Positions 1-5,909 are shown, numbered from the stretch's first letter. The stretch is DNA of 5,909 bases from an uncultured Opitutia bacterium (GCA_913048545.1 CAJWWH010000105.1:1-5909), one strand, 5' to 3'. Made by a program: numbers and translations. Notes: a model not told the origin generated them from the letters alone.

Positions 1-1776
1 AACATTCCCCTTGTAAAAAAATTCGTTAACCGGGCAGTTAAGTTGGGATTCACCCAGTTAGTTACTCCTGCCATCTCCAGTTCACGCTTTTACCACAGGG
101 ACGAAGCTATTCTTTACTTAAATTTGACTTTCGCTCTATGGGCTAAAAAAACGGGCTTCAAGGTCCTTTTCGACCTGATTTTCTATTTCGACGAATTAAA
201 TCTACCCTACAGAAATAAGGAAAACTTACAATTGATTATGGGTTCCCTTAGGAACTCCCTGCCGGAGGAAAAGAAAGTCATTCGAATACTCACTCACTTG
301 TTCGGCACAAACTATTGCAAAAATGCAAGAAAACAGACGCCACATGAATTTGAAAATATACTGAATCAAATTTTTGCAAAACCAAACACACCAAGAGGTG
401 GGTACCATAAACAATTAATTGCTAAAAAACTATTTCAGGAAATACCGGAATATGGATGGAAGATCCTCGAAAAAAATATCAGTCCATCTAATTTACTAGT
501 CTGCCTAAGGTTCCTCGAAATCAATACCAAAACCGCAAACCGACTCTCTAAATCAACCGATAAGAATGGTGAGTTAATTCTTTTCTCCACTCTTTCAGAA
601 AGAAATCCGACCAGAGGATTCCTCAGGCTACTCCAAAAAGTACCCGTCCAACTTCTCATCCAAATTTTCAGAAAAAAACCACGGATTGTTTTCCCGGTTC
701 TATGTGAACGCCTCGGAAAACAGAAAACCCTGAAATTAATTCTCGAGGACGAAAAGATCAGGTTCATTTTAAATCAGCCTTTTGTTAAAAGAAGCCTGAT
801 TGGAAAATTGAACCAGCCAACCAAAGGAAAACCCGGAATCTCCCTATCCAGCCATGCCGCTGTACTTTTTTCCATGGAAGATTATAAATTTATCCGTTTT
901 CTTTCCTGGCATAAAACAAATCAGTGGAAAGCAGGGAAAAGAAACGGATTTTTTGACGACCTCTACAACTCCTGGACAATTCCCAAAAAGAATGGAGATC
1001 CAAGAAAAGTATCCTCACCCCAGCCCAGCCTAAAACGGCTCCAAAGAAGACTGCTCGACCGCTTTCTGTCGAAAGAAAAAAGTCATCGTAATGCCCATGG
1101 ATTTGTACCCGGAAAAGGAATCGTGTCCAATGCCAAACCACACATCCGTCAAAAAGTGGTTATCAATCTTGATATTAAAGACTTCTTCCCATCCACCACT
1201 CGACAGGCGGTATTCTCCACCTTATGCGGAATTAAAGACCTGAATCCGGCATTGGCAGGATTTATTTCCGACATCTGCTGTTATCAGGGAGCTCTTCCAA
1301 TTGGTGCCCCAACCAGCCCCCATCTTGCCAACCTCGTACTATTCTCGATCGATACGATTATTACAAAAGCTGCCCGTAAAATAAAAGCGAAGTATACACG
1401 GTATGCAGATGACCTTACAATTTCTGGTGACGATCGCGTCCTAAAACTCATCCCCTTTGTGCAAAAGCTCCTTGGGGAAAAAGGATATTCTCTCAACCAG
1501 AGAAAGATCAATATTTTCAGGCCCGGTAGAAGACAGGCTGTTACCGGGCTCACTGTTAATCAAAAAGTCAGTGTCCCCCGGGCGGTTCGACGTAACCTTC
1601 GTGCCGCAATCCACGCACGGCAGAATCAAAAGAGCCCAACTTGGAAAGGTCGCCCCGCCAATGATGCCAAGCTTGGTGGGCTCTGTTCCTTTGTCAGGTC
1701 GGTTAACCGTAAACATGGTAACCGCTTGCAAAAATCCCTTAAACAGGCAATCAACGAACAAGACATTGCCGCATGA
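1..1776 (+). CDS. Retron-type reverse transcriptase with long N-terminal helical extension (5' end outside window)
   Basis: This is an RNA-directed DNA polymerase of the retron family, which in known retrons copies part of a structured ncRNA into branched msDNA. Residues are counted from the codon at base 1. The RT core runs from about residue 289 to the end. It shows IPKK (327), an LKRLQ segment, the retron region X motif NAKPH (377-381, bases 1129-1143), LDIKDFF with the first catalytic Asp at 391, LPIGAPTSP (432-440), the catalytic YADD (468-471, bases 1402-1413) and the region Y motif VTG (514-516). A thumb-like basic C-terminus follows. NAxxH plus VTG separates retron RTs from group II intron and DGR enzymes. 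The first 290 or so residues are predominantly helical and basic and match no domain I can name; a HEAT/ARM-like repeat fold is a guess. Typical retron RTs are only 300-400 residues. The frame is open to base 1 with no stop. A TTG at 43 is the first conventional start codon, but the codons before it read as protein, so the gene is probably cut by the window edge. It overlaps the next gene by 4 bases (ATGA). Confidence 0.93.
   Translation, partial: NIPLVKKFVNRAVKLGFTQLVTPAISSSRFYHRDEAILYLNLTFALWAKKTGFKVLFDLIFYFDELNLPYRNKENLQLIMGSLRNSLPEEKKVIRILTHLFGTNYCKNARKQTPHEFENILNQIFAKPNTPRGGYHKQLIAKKLFQEIPEYGWKILEKNISPSNLLVCLRFLEINTKTANRLSKSTDKNGELILFSTLSERNPTRGFLRLLQKVPVQLLIQIFRKKPRIVFPVLCERLGKQKTLKLILEDEKIRFILNQPFVKRSLIGKLNQPTKGKPGISLSSHAAVLFSMEDYKFIRFLSWHKTNQWKAGKRNGFFDDLYNSWTIPKKNGDPRKVSSPQPSLKRLQRRLLDRFLSKEKSHRNAHGFVPGKGIVSNAKPHIRQKVVINLDIKDFFPSTTRQAVFSTLCGIKDLNPALAGFISDICCYQGALPIGAPTSPHLANLVLFSIDTIITKAARKIKAKYTRYADDLTISGDDRVLKLIPFVQKLLGEKGYSLNQRKINIFRPGRRQAVTGLTVNQKVSVPRAVRRNLRAAIHARQNQKSPTWKGRPANDAKLGGLCSFVRSVNRKHGNRLQKSLKQAINEQDIAA
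1773..1776 (+). promoter_or_regulatory. ATGA stop-start overlap coupling RT and the 319-residue protein
   Basis: The ATG of the downstream gene and the TGA of the RT share two bases (ATGA). No Shine-Dalgarno sequence precedes it, so re-initiation by the ribosome finishing the RT is the likely way the second gene is translated, which would fix their ratio. Confidence 0.8.
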
Positions 1777-2732
1777 CCGAGAAAATAGAAAACCATGCAG
1801 ACGAACTCTCCTTTCTAATTATTGGAGCCTGCCTACACCCTGAAGAAAAGGTCAGAAAGTTACTAACCATTGAATTGGAAGATTGGATTGAAACTCTTCA
1901 ACCAAACTACACCTACGATAAGATTCAAAGCTTTCTGGACTCTCAAAATGGCACCCCCCTCGAACCATTTACCTTGAGTACCTCGGATCGAATAATCCTC
2001 ACATATTTTATAAGGGCCGCATTTTCCAAAAAGATTAACTGCACCCGCATACTGGTAAAAAGTGCCGATCAATTTTCGGACGGTATCTTACTCATTACCA
2101 AAAAACTAAATTTTAAGTACAACGAAAATTTCGTACATGGCAGTAAACTCAATTTTTATGGTAATCTCTGGTCCTTCAATGCCCGTATTGCGCCAAAAGA
2201 TCAATTCCCCGGACTGTCCGAGTACTCACTTAAACCCGCTCGCATTTCCTTTCTCGATGAATGCCTGGAAGTCAGGCTTCCCTGGAAAGGAATAGAAGAC
2301 TATGTTTACCTCTCTGGATTTGAAAAAGAAACGATACTTCCTGGCATAAGTCATGAACAACTTATTGAGAAAACATTTTTTCTCTCAGACAATTCACAAA
2401 TCACTCAGCATGGATTCGAGATCGAAATAATCGAAGAGGAAATTTCATTTCGCACAACTAACCCGGAATCCATGATTCGTCTAATGGCACGGATCAGTCG
2501 CGGTGAAACCCTTCTTGTCAATCAAGAGGGATCCTCGATCAATGTTCATGTAAAACTCGAACTACCTGAAGAAGACTCATCCACCGATCTGCCCACAAAA
2601 TTTATCGCCAAAAAAAATCCCATCCCATGGTTGGGAGCAAACTGCCCGGTTATCAACCCAAAACTATCTAAAAAATCCCGAGATATTCTAACGGACTACC
2701 TGCTCCCCTACGAATCATGGATCTCCTCCTGA
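1773..2732 (+). CDS. Uncharacterised 319-residue protein between RT and MoxR
   Basis: I do not recognise this protein. Its ATG lies inside the RT stop (ATGA, 1773-1776), so it is probably translated by coupling to the RT, and the start choice is therefore firm. No signal peptide or membrane segment is visible, so it is likely cytoplasmic. Residues 1-115 look helical, with charged amphipathic stretches (EEKVRKLLTIELEDWIETL near 24-42). Residues about 120-270 look rich in beta strands, with alternating hydrophobic and charged residues and an acidic run near 214-224 (FEIEIIEEEIS region). The C-terminal 50 residues include a Pro-rich segment, NPIPWLGANCPVINP. No catalytic motif, metal site or nucleotide-binding loop is apparent. 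Low GC resembles the RT gene more than the downstream MoxR gene. Its place between RT and MoxR suggests a system-specific adaptor or specificity subunit, which is inference from position only. Confidence 0.88.
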   Translation: MTEKIENHADELSFLIIGACLHPEEKVRKLLTIELEDWIETLQPNYTYDKIQSFLDSQNGTPLEPFTLSTSDRIILTYFIRAAFSKKINCTRILVKSADQFSDGILLITKKLNFKYNENFVHGSKLNFYGNLWSFNARIAPKDQFPGLSEYSLKPARISFLDECLEVRLPWKGIEDYVYLSGFEKETILPGISHEQLIEKTFFLSDNSQITQHGFEIEIIEEEISFRTTNPESMIRLMARISRGETLLVNQEGSSINVHVKLELPEEDSSTDLPTKFIAKKNPIPWLGANCPVINPKLSKKSRDILTDYLLPYESWISS

Positions 2733-2750
2733 TCTCCCCACTTTGAAACT

Positions 2751-3731
2751 ATGAAACCAACCCGCGTACAGGAAGTCATCCAAAATGTCATCGGCACCAA
2801 CTGGCCCCTATTTATCTGGGGTCCTCCCGGAGTCGGAAAATCCACCATCGTGCAAAACATTGCCAAAAAGAATGAAATGGACCTCATTGATATCCGGGCC
2901 TCCCTCCTCGACCCCACCGACCTTCGTGGTATTCCAACCGTGGAAAATGGCCAGGCCAAGTGGTGCCCCCCCACATTCCTACCTCACGAGCCTAACTCCA
3001 AAGGCATACTCTTTTTTGACGAACTCAACGCCGCACCCGCACTCGTACAAGCCAGCCTCTATCAGCTTACCCTCGACCGCCGGATCGGGGAATACCAACT
3101 CCCCCGTGGGTGGAAAATTATAGCCGCTGGTAACCGGGCAACCGACCGGGCAGTTGTATTCCGCATGCCCTCCGCATTAATTAACCGCTTTGTTCACCTC
3201 GATTACGAAGCCGACTTTGATGACTGGCGTAACTGGGCGATACGGAAGAAAATCAACCCACTCGTCGTTGGATTTCTAAGTACGCGCAGTGAACTCCTCT
3301 TCAAAATGGACAACCCCGATAAGCCATTTCCCACCCCCCGCTCCTGGGAAATGGTCTCCGATGTACTCAATTGTTTTAAAAACCTCGATGACTTTCGGGA
3401 TGTTGTTCTTGGAATCATTGGGGAAGGTGCTGCCCTGGAATTCCTCGGTTACTGCGAATCCTCAATCTCTGCAGAACTAATTGAAGAAATCATCCTCGAT
3501 CCCGAAAAATCAACCCTGCCCAAAAAACTCGGTGATCAGTATGCTCTTATTTCCTACATCGCGTACAAAATTGAAAAGCAGAATGTTTCCAAAGCCGCGG
3601 AAATAATAATCAACCGGCTTAAACCTGAGCTCGGTGTTCTCCTCCTACGCAACTGCCTACAGGCCCACCCCAAATTTGCTTCCCGCAAAGGAGTTCGGGA
3701 ATTCACCGCCAATCACAAATCCCTTCTTTGA
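2751..3731 (+). CDS. MoxR-family AAA+ ATPase
   Basis: This is a cytoplasmic AAA+ ATPase of the MoxR type. Proteins of this family form ring-shaped, chaperone-like machines that remodel partner proteins and usually work with a vWA-domain protein, as the next gene encodes. The motifs are complete: Walker A GPPGVGKST (24-32), Walker B ILFFDE (86-91), sensor 1 Asn in AAGN (128), a candidate arginine finger in ALINRF (Arg146) and a sensor 2 Arg in TPRSWE (197). The region after residue 200 is the helical lid plus a C-terminal helical tail. At 326 residues the length is normal for the family. The ATG at 2751 follows the previous stop by 18 bases, has no Shine-Dalgarno sequence, and places Walker A at the expected distance from the N-terminus. 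The stop overlaps the TTG start of the vWA gene. The gene is clearly GC-richer and C-rich on the coding strand compared with the RT gene, and it carries a run of seven C at 2966-2972. It appears intact and catalytically competent. Confidence 0.96.
   Translation: MKPTRVQEVIQNVIGTNWPLFIWGPPGVGKSTIVQNIAKKNEMDLIDIRASLLDPTDLRGIPTVENGQAKWCPPTFLPHEPNSKGILFFDELNAAPALVQASLYQLTLDRRIGEYQLPRGWKIIAAGNRATDRAVVFRMPSALINRFVHLDYEADFDDWRNWAIRKKINPLVVGFLSTRSELLFKMDNPDKPFPTPRSWEMVSDVLNCFKNLDDFRDVVLGIIGEGAALEFLGYCESSISAELIEEIILDPEKSTLPKKLGDQYALISYIAYKIEKQNVSKAAEIIINRLKPELGVLLLRNCLQAHPKFASRKGVREFTANHKSLL
3728..3731 (+). promoter_or_regulatory. TTGA stop-start overlap coupling MoxR and the vWA gene
   Basis: The MoxR stop TGA (3729-3731) overlaps a TTG start (3728-3730). 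The weak start codon and lack of a Shine-Dalgarno sequence suggest termination-reinitiation coupling. The conserved N-terminal residues of the vWA protein need this start, because the next in-frame Met is at residue 17. Confidence 0.72.
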
Positions 3732-4909
3732 GCCCCACACTTTCAGACTCGATCCTCAAAGCAAGGATCGACCTCATGCTCGACGAACCCTACCTCTCGT
3801 CCGCCGTTGCCCGTTACCCACTCGTAGATGCAACGGATACCGACTGGTGCCCCACGCTCGCCACCGACGGATACACCATCTTCGCAAATTCGGAATTTTG
3901 CGAAACCCTGGATCATGAGGAAATGATCTTTGTCTTCGCCCATGAAGTGATCCACTGTATGTTTGGCCATACCGACCGCCGTGGCGACCGCGACCCCCAT
4001 CTTTGGAACTACGCCATTGATTATGCCACCAACCTCATGCTCCAGGACTTTGGTATGAAAATGCCCAAAGTCGGCTTACTTGATCACAAGTACAGAAATA
4101 TGACTGCCGAGGATATTTATGAAAGCCTTGTAAAAAACTCCCCCCCTCAAAATATTCAATATGCGGAATCAGGTAACATAGTACTATCAAACAAAAACCC
4201 CTTTGATGTACACCTCAACCCGGATGACCCCCGTGCCCTCGCACTTTCTGAAGAGGAACTCCCCTCCCCACAGGAACGTCTCCGTCTCCGTAAAACCCTC
4301 TCCAAACAACTGGCTCAAAAGCTCCGATCCACTGAATGCGGCTACAACCATAGCGAACTCGAAATGGCCGAAGGTGGAAAAGTTCCCTGGCAGGATTTAA
4401 TTGCCCAATTCTTCACCGGGATTCGCCGCGATAATTACCGCATGCTCCCCCCCAACAAGAAACATATCTGGCGTGGTATCTACTTACCATCTCTTGGTGT
4501 CCCTGGCCCCGATCATATTGTCGTCGCCATCGATACCTCCGGATCCATGAGTGATCAAATCCTCTCCGAAGCACTTGGGGAAATCGACCACCTCCGCTCA
4601 CTTAGCCAATGCACCCTTACCCTTATTCAATGCGACGCAAAAGTAGAAAAAGTCGAACGCTTCGACGAATGGGACGAAGCAGAGTTTAATCGCAAACGAA
4701 TGTACGGCCGGGGAGGCACCAGCTTTGTCCCTGTATTTGACTGGATCAAAAAAGAACAGGAAAACACGGGCATGTCCCTGGACTGCCTCTTTTACATAAC
4801 CGATGGATACGGCGACGCCCCCGAACATGCTCCCCCCTATCCCGTGGCCTGGATAGTCACCGAGCATCACAACGATAACTTTGGCTTCGGAAACATCATT
4901 GAAATGTAA
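3728..4909 (+). CDS. Metallopeptidase-like / vWA two-domain protein (DUF2201 type)
   Basis: This protein has the DUF2201 architecture: an N-terminal putative metallopeptidase domain and a C-terminal von Willebrand A domain. The N-terminal part contains HEVIHCMFGH (72-81), a zincin-type HExxH with Glu73 as candidate catalytic residue and His81 as a possible further ligand. It is followed by the family-typical RRGDRDPHLWNYAIDYATNLML segment, whose Asp98 is another candidate ligand. A charged helical linker spans about 165-215. The vWA domain starts near 260, with a complete MIDAS metal site: DTSGS (269-273), the Thr in GGTS (331) and the Asp in ITDG (359). vWA proteins of this kind bind clients or partners and are worked on by MoxR ATPases. 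I chose TTG at 3728 because it overlaps the MoxR stop (TTGA). It also includes the conserved KARIDLMLDEPYLSS region that a later Met would trim. No signal peptide or transmembrane segment is seen. Whether it really cleaves proteins is unproven for this family. Confidence 0.94.
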   Translation: MSPTLSDSILKARIDLMLDEPYLSSAVARYPLVDATDTDWCPTLATDGYTIFANSEFCETLDHEEMIFVFAHEVIHCMFGHTDRRGDRDPHLWNYAIDYATNLMLQDFGMKMPKVGLLDHKYRNMTAEDIYESLVKNSPPQNIQYAESGNIVLSNKNPFDVHLNPDDPRALALSEEELPSPQERLRLRKTLSKQLAQKLRSTECGYNHSELEMAEGGKVPWQDLIAQFFTGIRRDNYRMLPPNKKHIWRGIYLPSLGVPGPDHIVVAIDTSGSMSDQILSEALGEIDHLRSLSQCTLTLIQCDAKVEKVERFDEWDEAEFNRKRMYGRGGTSFVPVFDWIKKEQENTGMSLDCLFYITDGYGDAPEHAPPYPVAWIVTEHHNDNFGFGNIIEM

Positions 4910-4936
4910 TCGTACTAACCAATTTCAAATCAAAAC

Positions 4937-5473
4937 ATGAACCTAACAGAAAATATCCCTACGAAAAATATACCTCAAAACAGTTTCGAACTTTATTGCC
5001 AATGGGCATCGGAGAAAAACTTATGCTGGAATTTACACTGCACAACCTGTGGCAGTCATGAATTTCGATCCGGAATCTACTCTATCATGTCCGGGGAAAA
5101 CTTTAAACACGGTGAACAATGGAATACCCATTGCAAATCCTATACCGGCCCCTGGTTCAAATGGGATGTCACACTCCGAGAATACATAACCTTTTACCAA
5201 GTTATAAAAGAAGCATCCCTCCTCAGAATTTCAGAAATCTGCAAATTCCCCGACTGGCTCGGATACCTTGGTATTTGCCTATCCTGGTTGGAAAAATGGG
5301 AACGGGAAGAAAAACACCTCACTCAAATTTGGGGCACTCAATTAATGGAACTCTGTCAGGAAAAAGAACCTTTCCCCGAAGACCTACTTTCTAAAATCGA
5401 AAAACAAACCGGATACCTCCACTATTCCGATCTCGGATATTTTGAAAGTGAAATTAGCCAAACAAGGTTCTAA
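4937..5473 (+). CDS. Small Trp/Cys-rich protein with CxxC motif, unknown function
   Basis: I do not recognise this 178-residue protein. It begins 27 bases after the vWA gene on the same strand and is the last gene of the block. A cluster HCTTCGSHEF (34-43) gives Cys35-x2-Cys38 flanked by His34 and His41. This could be a half zinc site or a redox pair; a second CxxC is absent, though single Cys residues occur elsewhere (eight Cys in all). Nine Trp in 178 residues is high. Trp is spread through GPWFKWD and SWLEKWEREEKH, and the second half looks helical and acidic. No signal peptide or membrane segment is visible, so it is likely cytoplasmic. ATG at 4937 is the first plausible start and lacks a Shine-Dalgarno sequence. 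The C-terminus abuts a convergent helicase gene. Its role might be substrate or partner binding for the MoxR/vWA pair, from position alone. Confidence 0.85.
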   Translation: MNLTENIPTKNIPQNSFELYCQWASEKNLCWNLHCTTCGSHEFRSGIYSIMSGENFKHGEQWNTHCKSYTGPWFKWDVTLREYITFYQVIKEASLLRISEICKFPDWLGYLGICLSWLEKWEREEKHLTQIWGTQLMELCQEKEPFPEDLLSKIEKQTGYLHYSDLGYFESEISQTRF

Positions 5474-5478
5474 ACCCT
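5464..5478. terminator. Small inverted repeat across the convergent stop codons
   Basis: AAGGTT and AACCCT flank a 3-base CTA loop, forming a 4-6 bp stem that spans both stop codons. The stem is better on the - strand, where a G-U pair replaces the mismatch. On the + strand a run of seven T lies 16 bases downstream (5495-5501), too far for a standard intrinsic terminator. It could slow transcription from both sides, but the stem is short and may be chance. Confidence 0.2.
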
Positions 5479-5909
5479 ACTTCAAAAACTCAGATTTTTT
5501 TCCGTGATAAGAAACGGTTACTGTTCTTTTTGCCCGAGTTGCGGCTACATATAGAAGAGAGCGTTCTCCCATTTCAGCATTTAGTCGAGATACCTCATTA
5601 TCACATCCTCGCATAGCGTATGCCAAAGGTACTAAACCTTCCTGGACCGCAACAATCAAAACATGTTCAAACTCGATTCCCTTTACTCTGTGCATGGTTG
5701 CAAATCTTATACCCGGACTGGTTTGACTGTCTTTCCTGCGGATACGGTATGAATCAAAACCTTTTGACTCAAAAGCCTGCTGATAGCGTTCTAGCTCACG
5801 CTCGGTACGAGCAACCACACAGATATGAGAGTGTTCGAGATCAGACTTTTCAACCATATCCTTGATTTTTTGGGAAAGAGCTTCTACCTCATTCTCAAAA
5901 GTATCAAAC
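5477..5909 (-). CDS. UvrD/Rep-like SF1 DNA helicase, C-terminal fragment (5' part outside window)
   Basis: This is the 3' end of a superfamily 1 ATP-dependent DNA helicase, read leftward and ending at TAG (5479-5477). The frame stays open to the right edge of the window, so the Met codon at 5857-5855 is internal and the ATPase core with Walker A lies outside. What is visible is the C-terminal RecA-like domain. A segment reading ICVVARTERELERYQQAF is followed by the motif V region, ATMHRVKGIEFEHVLIV, and then motif VI, ERSLLYVAATRAKRTVTVSY, whose Arg contacts ATP in this family. The protein ends soon after motif VI with HGKKSEFLK, a short tail unlike housekeeping UvrD, PcrA or Rep, which continue well beyond it. 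This resembles shorter UvrD-like helicases, including those in defence islands such as Gabija GajB, but the fragment cannot decide this. It is convergent with the + strand block, with three bases between stops. Confidence 0.92.
   Translation of the reverse strand, partial: FDTFENEVEALSQKIKDMVEKSDLEHSHICVVARTERELERYQQAFESKGFDSYRIRRKDSQTSPGIRFATMHRVKGIEFEHVLIVAVQEGLVPLAYAMRGCDNEVSRLNAEMGERSLLYVAATRAKRTVTVSYHGKKSEFLK

Noticed and set aside
43..45. TTG as the start codon of the RT gene.
   Set aside because: The frame is open for all 14 codons before it and reads as plausible helical protein (KKFVNRAVKLGF), so a start left of the window is more likely.
1..1776. Group II intron maturase or diversity-generating retroelement RT.
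   Set aside because: There is no maturase X or HNH domain after the RT core. The NAxxH and VTG motifs are retron hallmarks, and no template/variable repeat pair was seen in the window.
1457..1843. A 128-codon open frame on the + strand overlapping the end of the RT gene and the start of the next gene.
   Set aside because: It lies in another frame over the YADD-to-VTG part of a clearly conserved RT, has unnatural composition, and is a shadow.
28..3155. The near-identical string ACCGGGCAGTT at about 29-39 and 3145-3155, as a possible repeat.
   Set aside because: It is an 11-base coincidence within two unrelated coding regions, with no extension or further copies noticed.
4910..4936. A promoter or small RNA in the gap before the CxxC protein gene.
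   Set aside because: Only 27 bases are available and no -35/-10 pair or stem is visible.
5513..5531. Weak hairpin AACGG/CTGTT followed by CTTTTT as a terminator for the + operon.
   Set aside because: The stem has only five pairs including a G-U, and it lies inside the helicase coding sequence; T-runs are frequent there by codon use.

Overview
The window holds a compact five-gene block on the + strand (about 1-5473), followed by the 3' part of an unrelated gene on the - strand (5477-5909). No rRNA, tRNA, CRISPR array, insertion sequence or attachment site is visible. Coding is almost continuous, and no intergenic gap exceeds 30 bases. The organism cannot be named from this sequence. It is a bacterium with mid-range GC whose genes here lack visible Shine-Dalgarno sequences. 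That points to a lineage that relies little on SD initiation, such as Bacteroidota or the PVC group, but this is only a weak inference.

Region 1 (1-1776) is a retron-type reverse transcriptase. The catalytic YADD box and both retron hallmarks, NAxxH and VTG, are present. It carries an unusually long helical N-terminal extension of about 290 residues, and its frame is open to the left edge, so the true start and any retron msr-msd RNA lie outside the window. Region 2 (1773-2732) is an unrecognised 319-residue protein whose ATG overlaps the RT stop by 4 bases. Region 3 (2751-4909) is a GC-richer pair: a MoxR-type AAA+ ATPase and a protein with an N-terminal HExxH metallopeptidase-like domain and a C-terminal von Willebrand A (vWA) domain, joined by a 4-base TTGA overlap. 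Region 4 (4937-5473) is a small Trp/Cys-rich protein with a CxxC motif, also unrecognised.

The tight spacing (overlaps of 4, gaps of 18 and 27 bases) argues that all five genes form one transcription unit and one system. A reasonable hypothesis is a retron-like anti-phage or stress system. In it, the RT and its reverse-transcribed DNA would act as sensor or regulator, and a MoxR/vWA-metallopeptidase machine would act as effector. The two unknown proteins would be adaptors or targets. This is inference from gene content and layout; nothing in the sequence proves defence activity. MoxR-vWA pairs are known components of ternary NTP-dependent conflict systems, and retrons are known as RT-ncRNA-effector systems. 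I do not know of a described system with exactly this five-gene composition, but that needs a database check.

Region 5 (5477-5909, - strand) is the C-terminal end of a UvrD/Rep-like superfamily 1 helicase. It converges on the operon with only three bases between the stop codons. It may be a neighbouring repair or defence gene.
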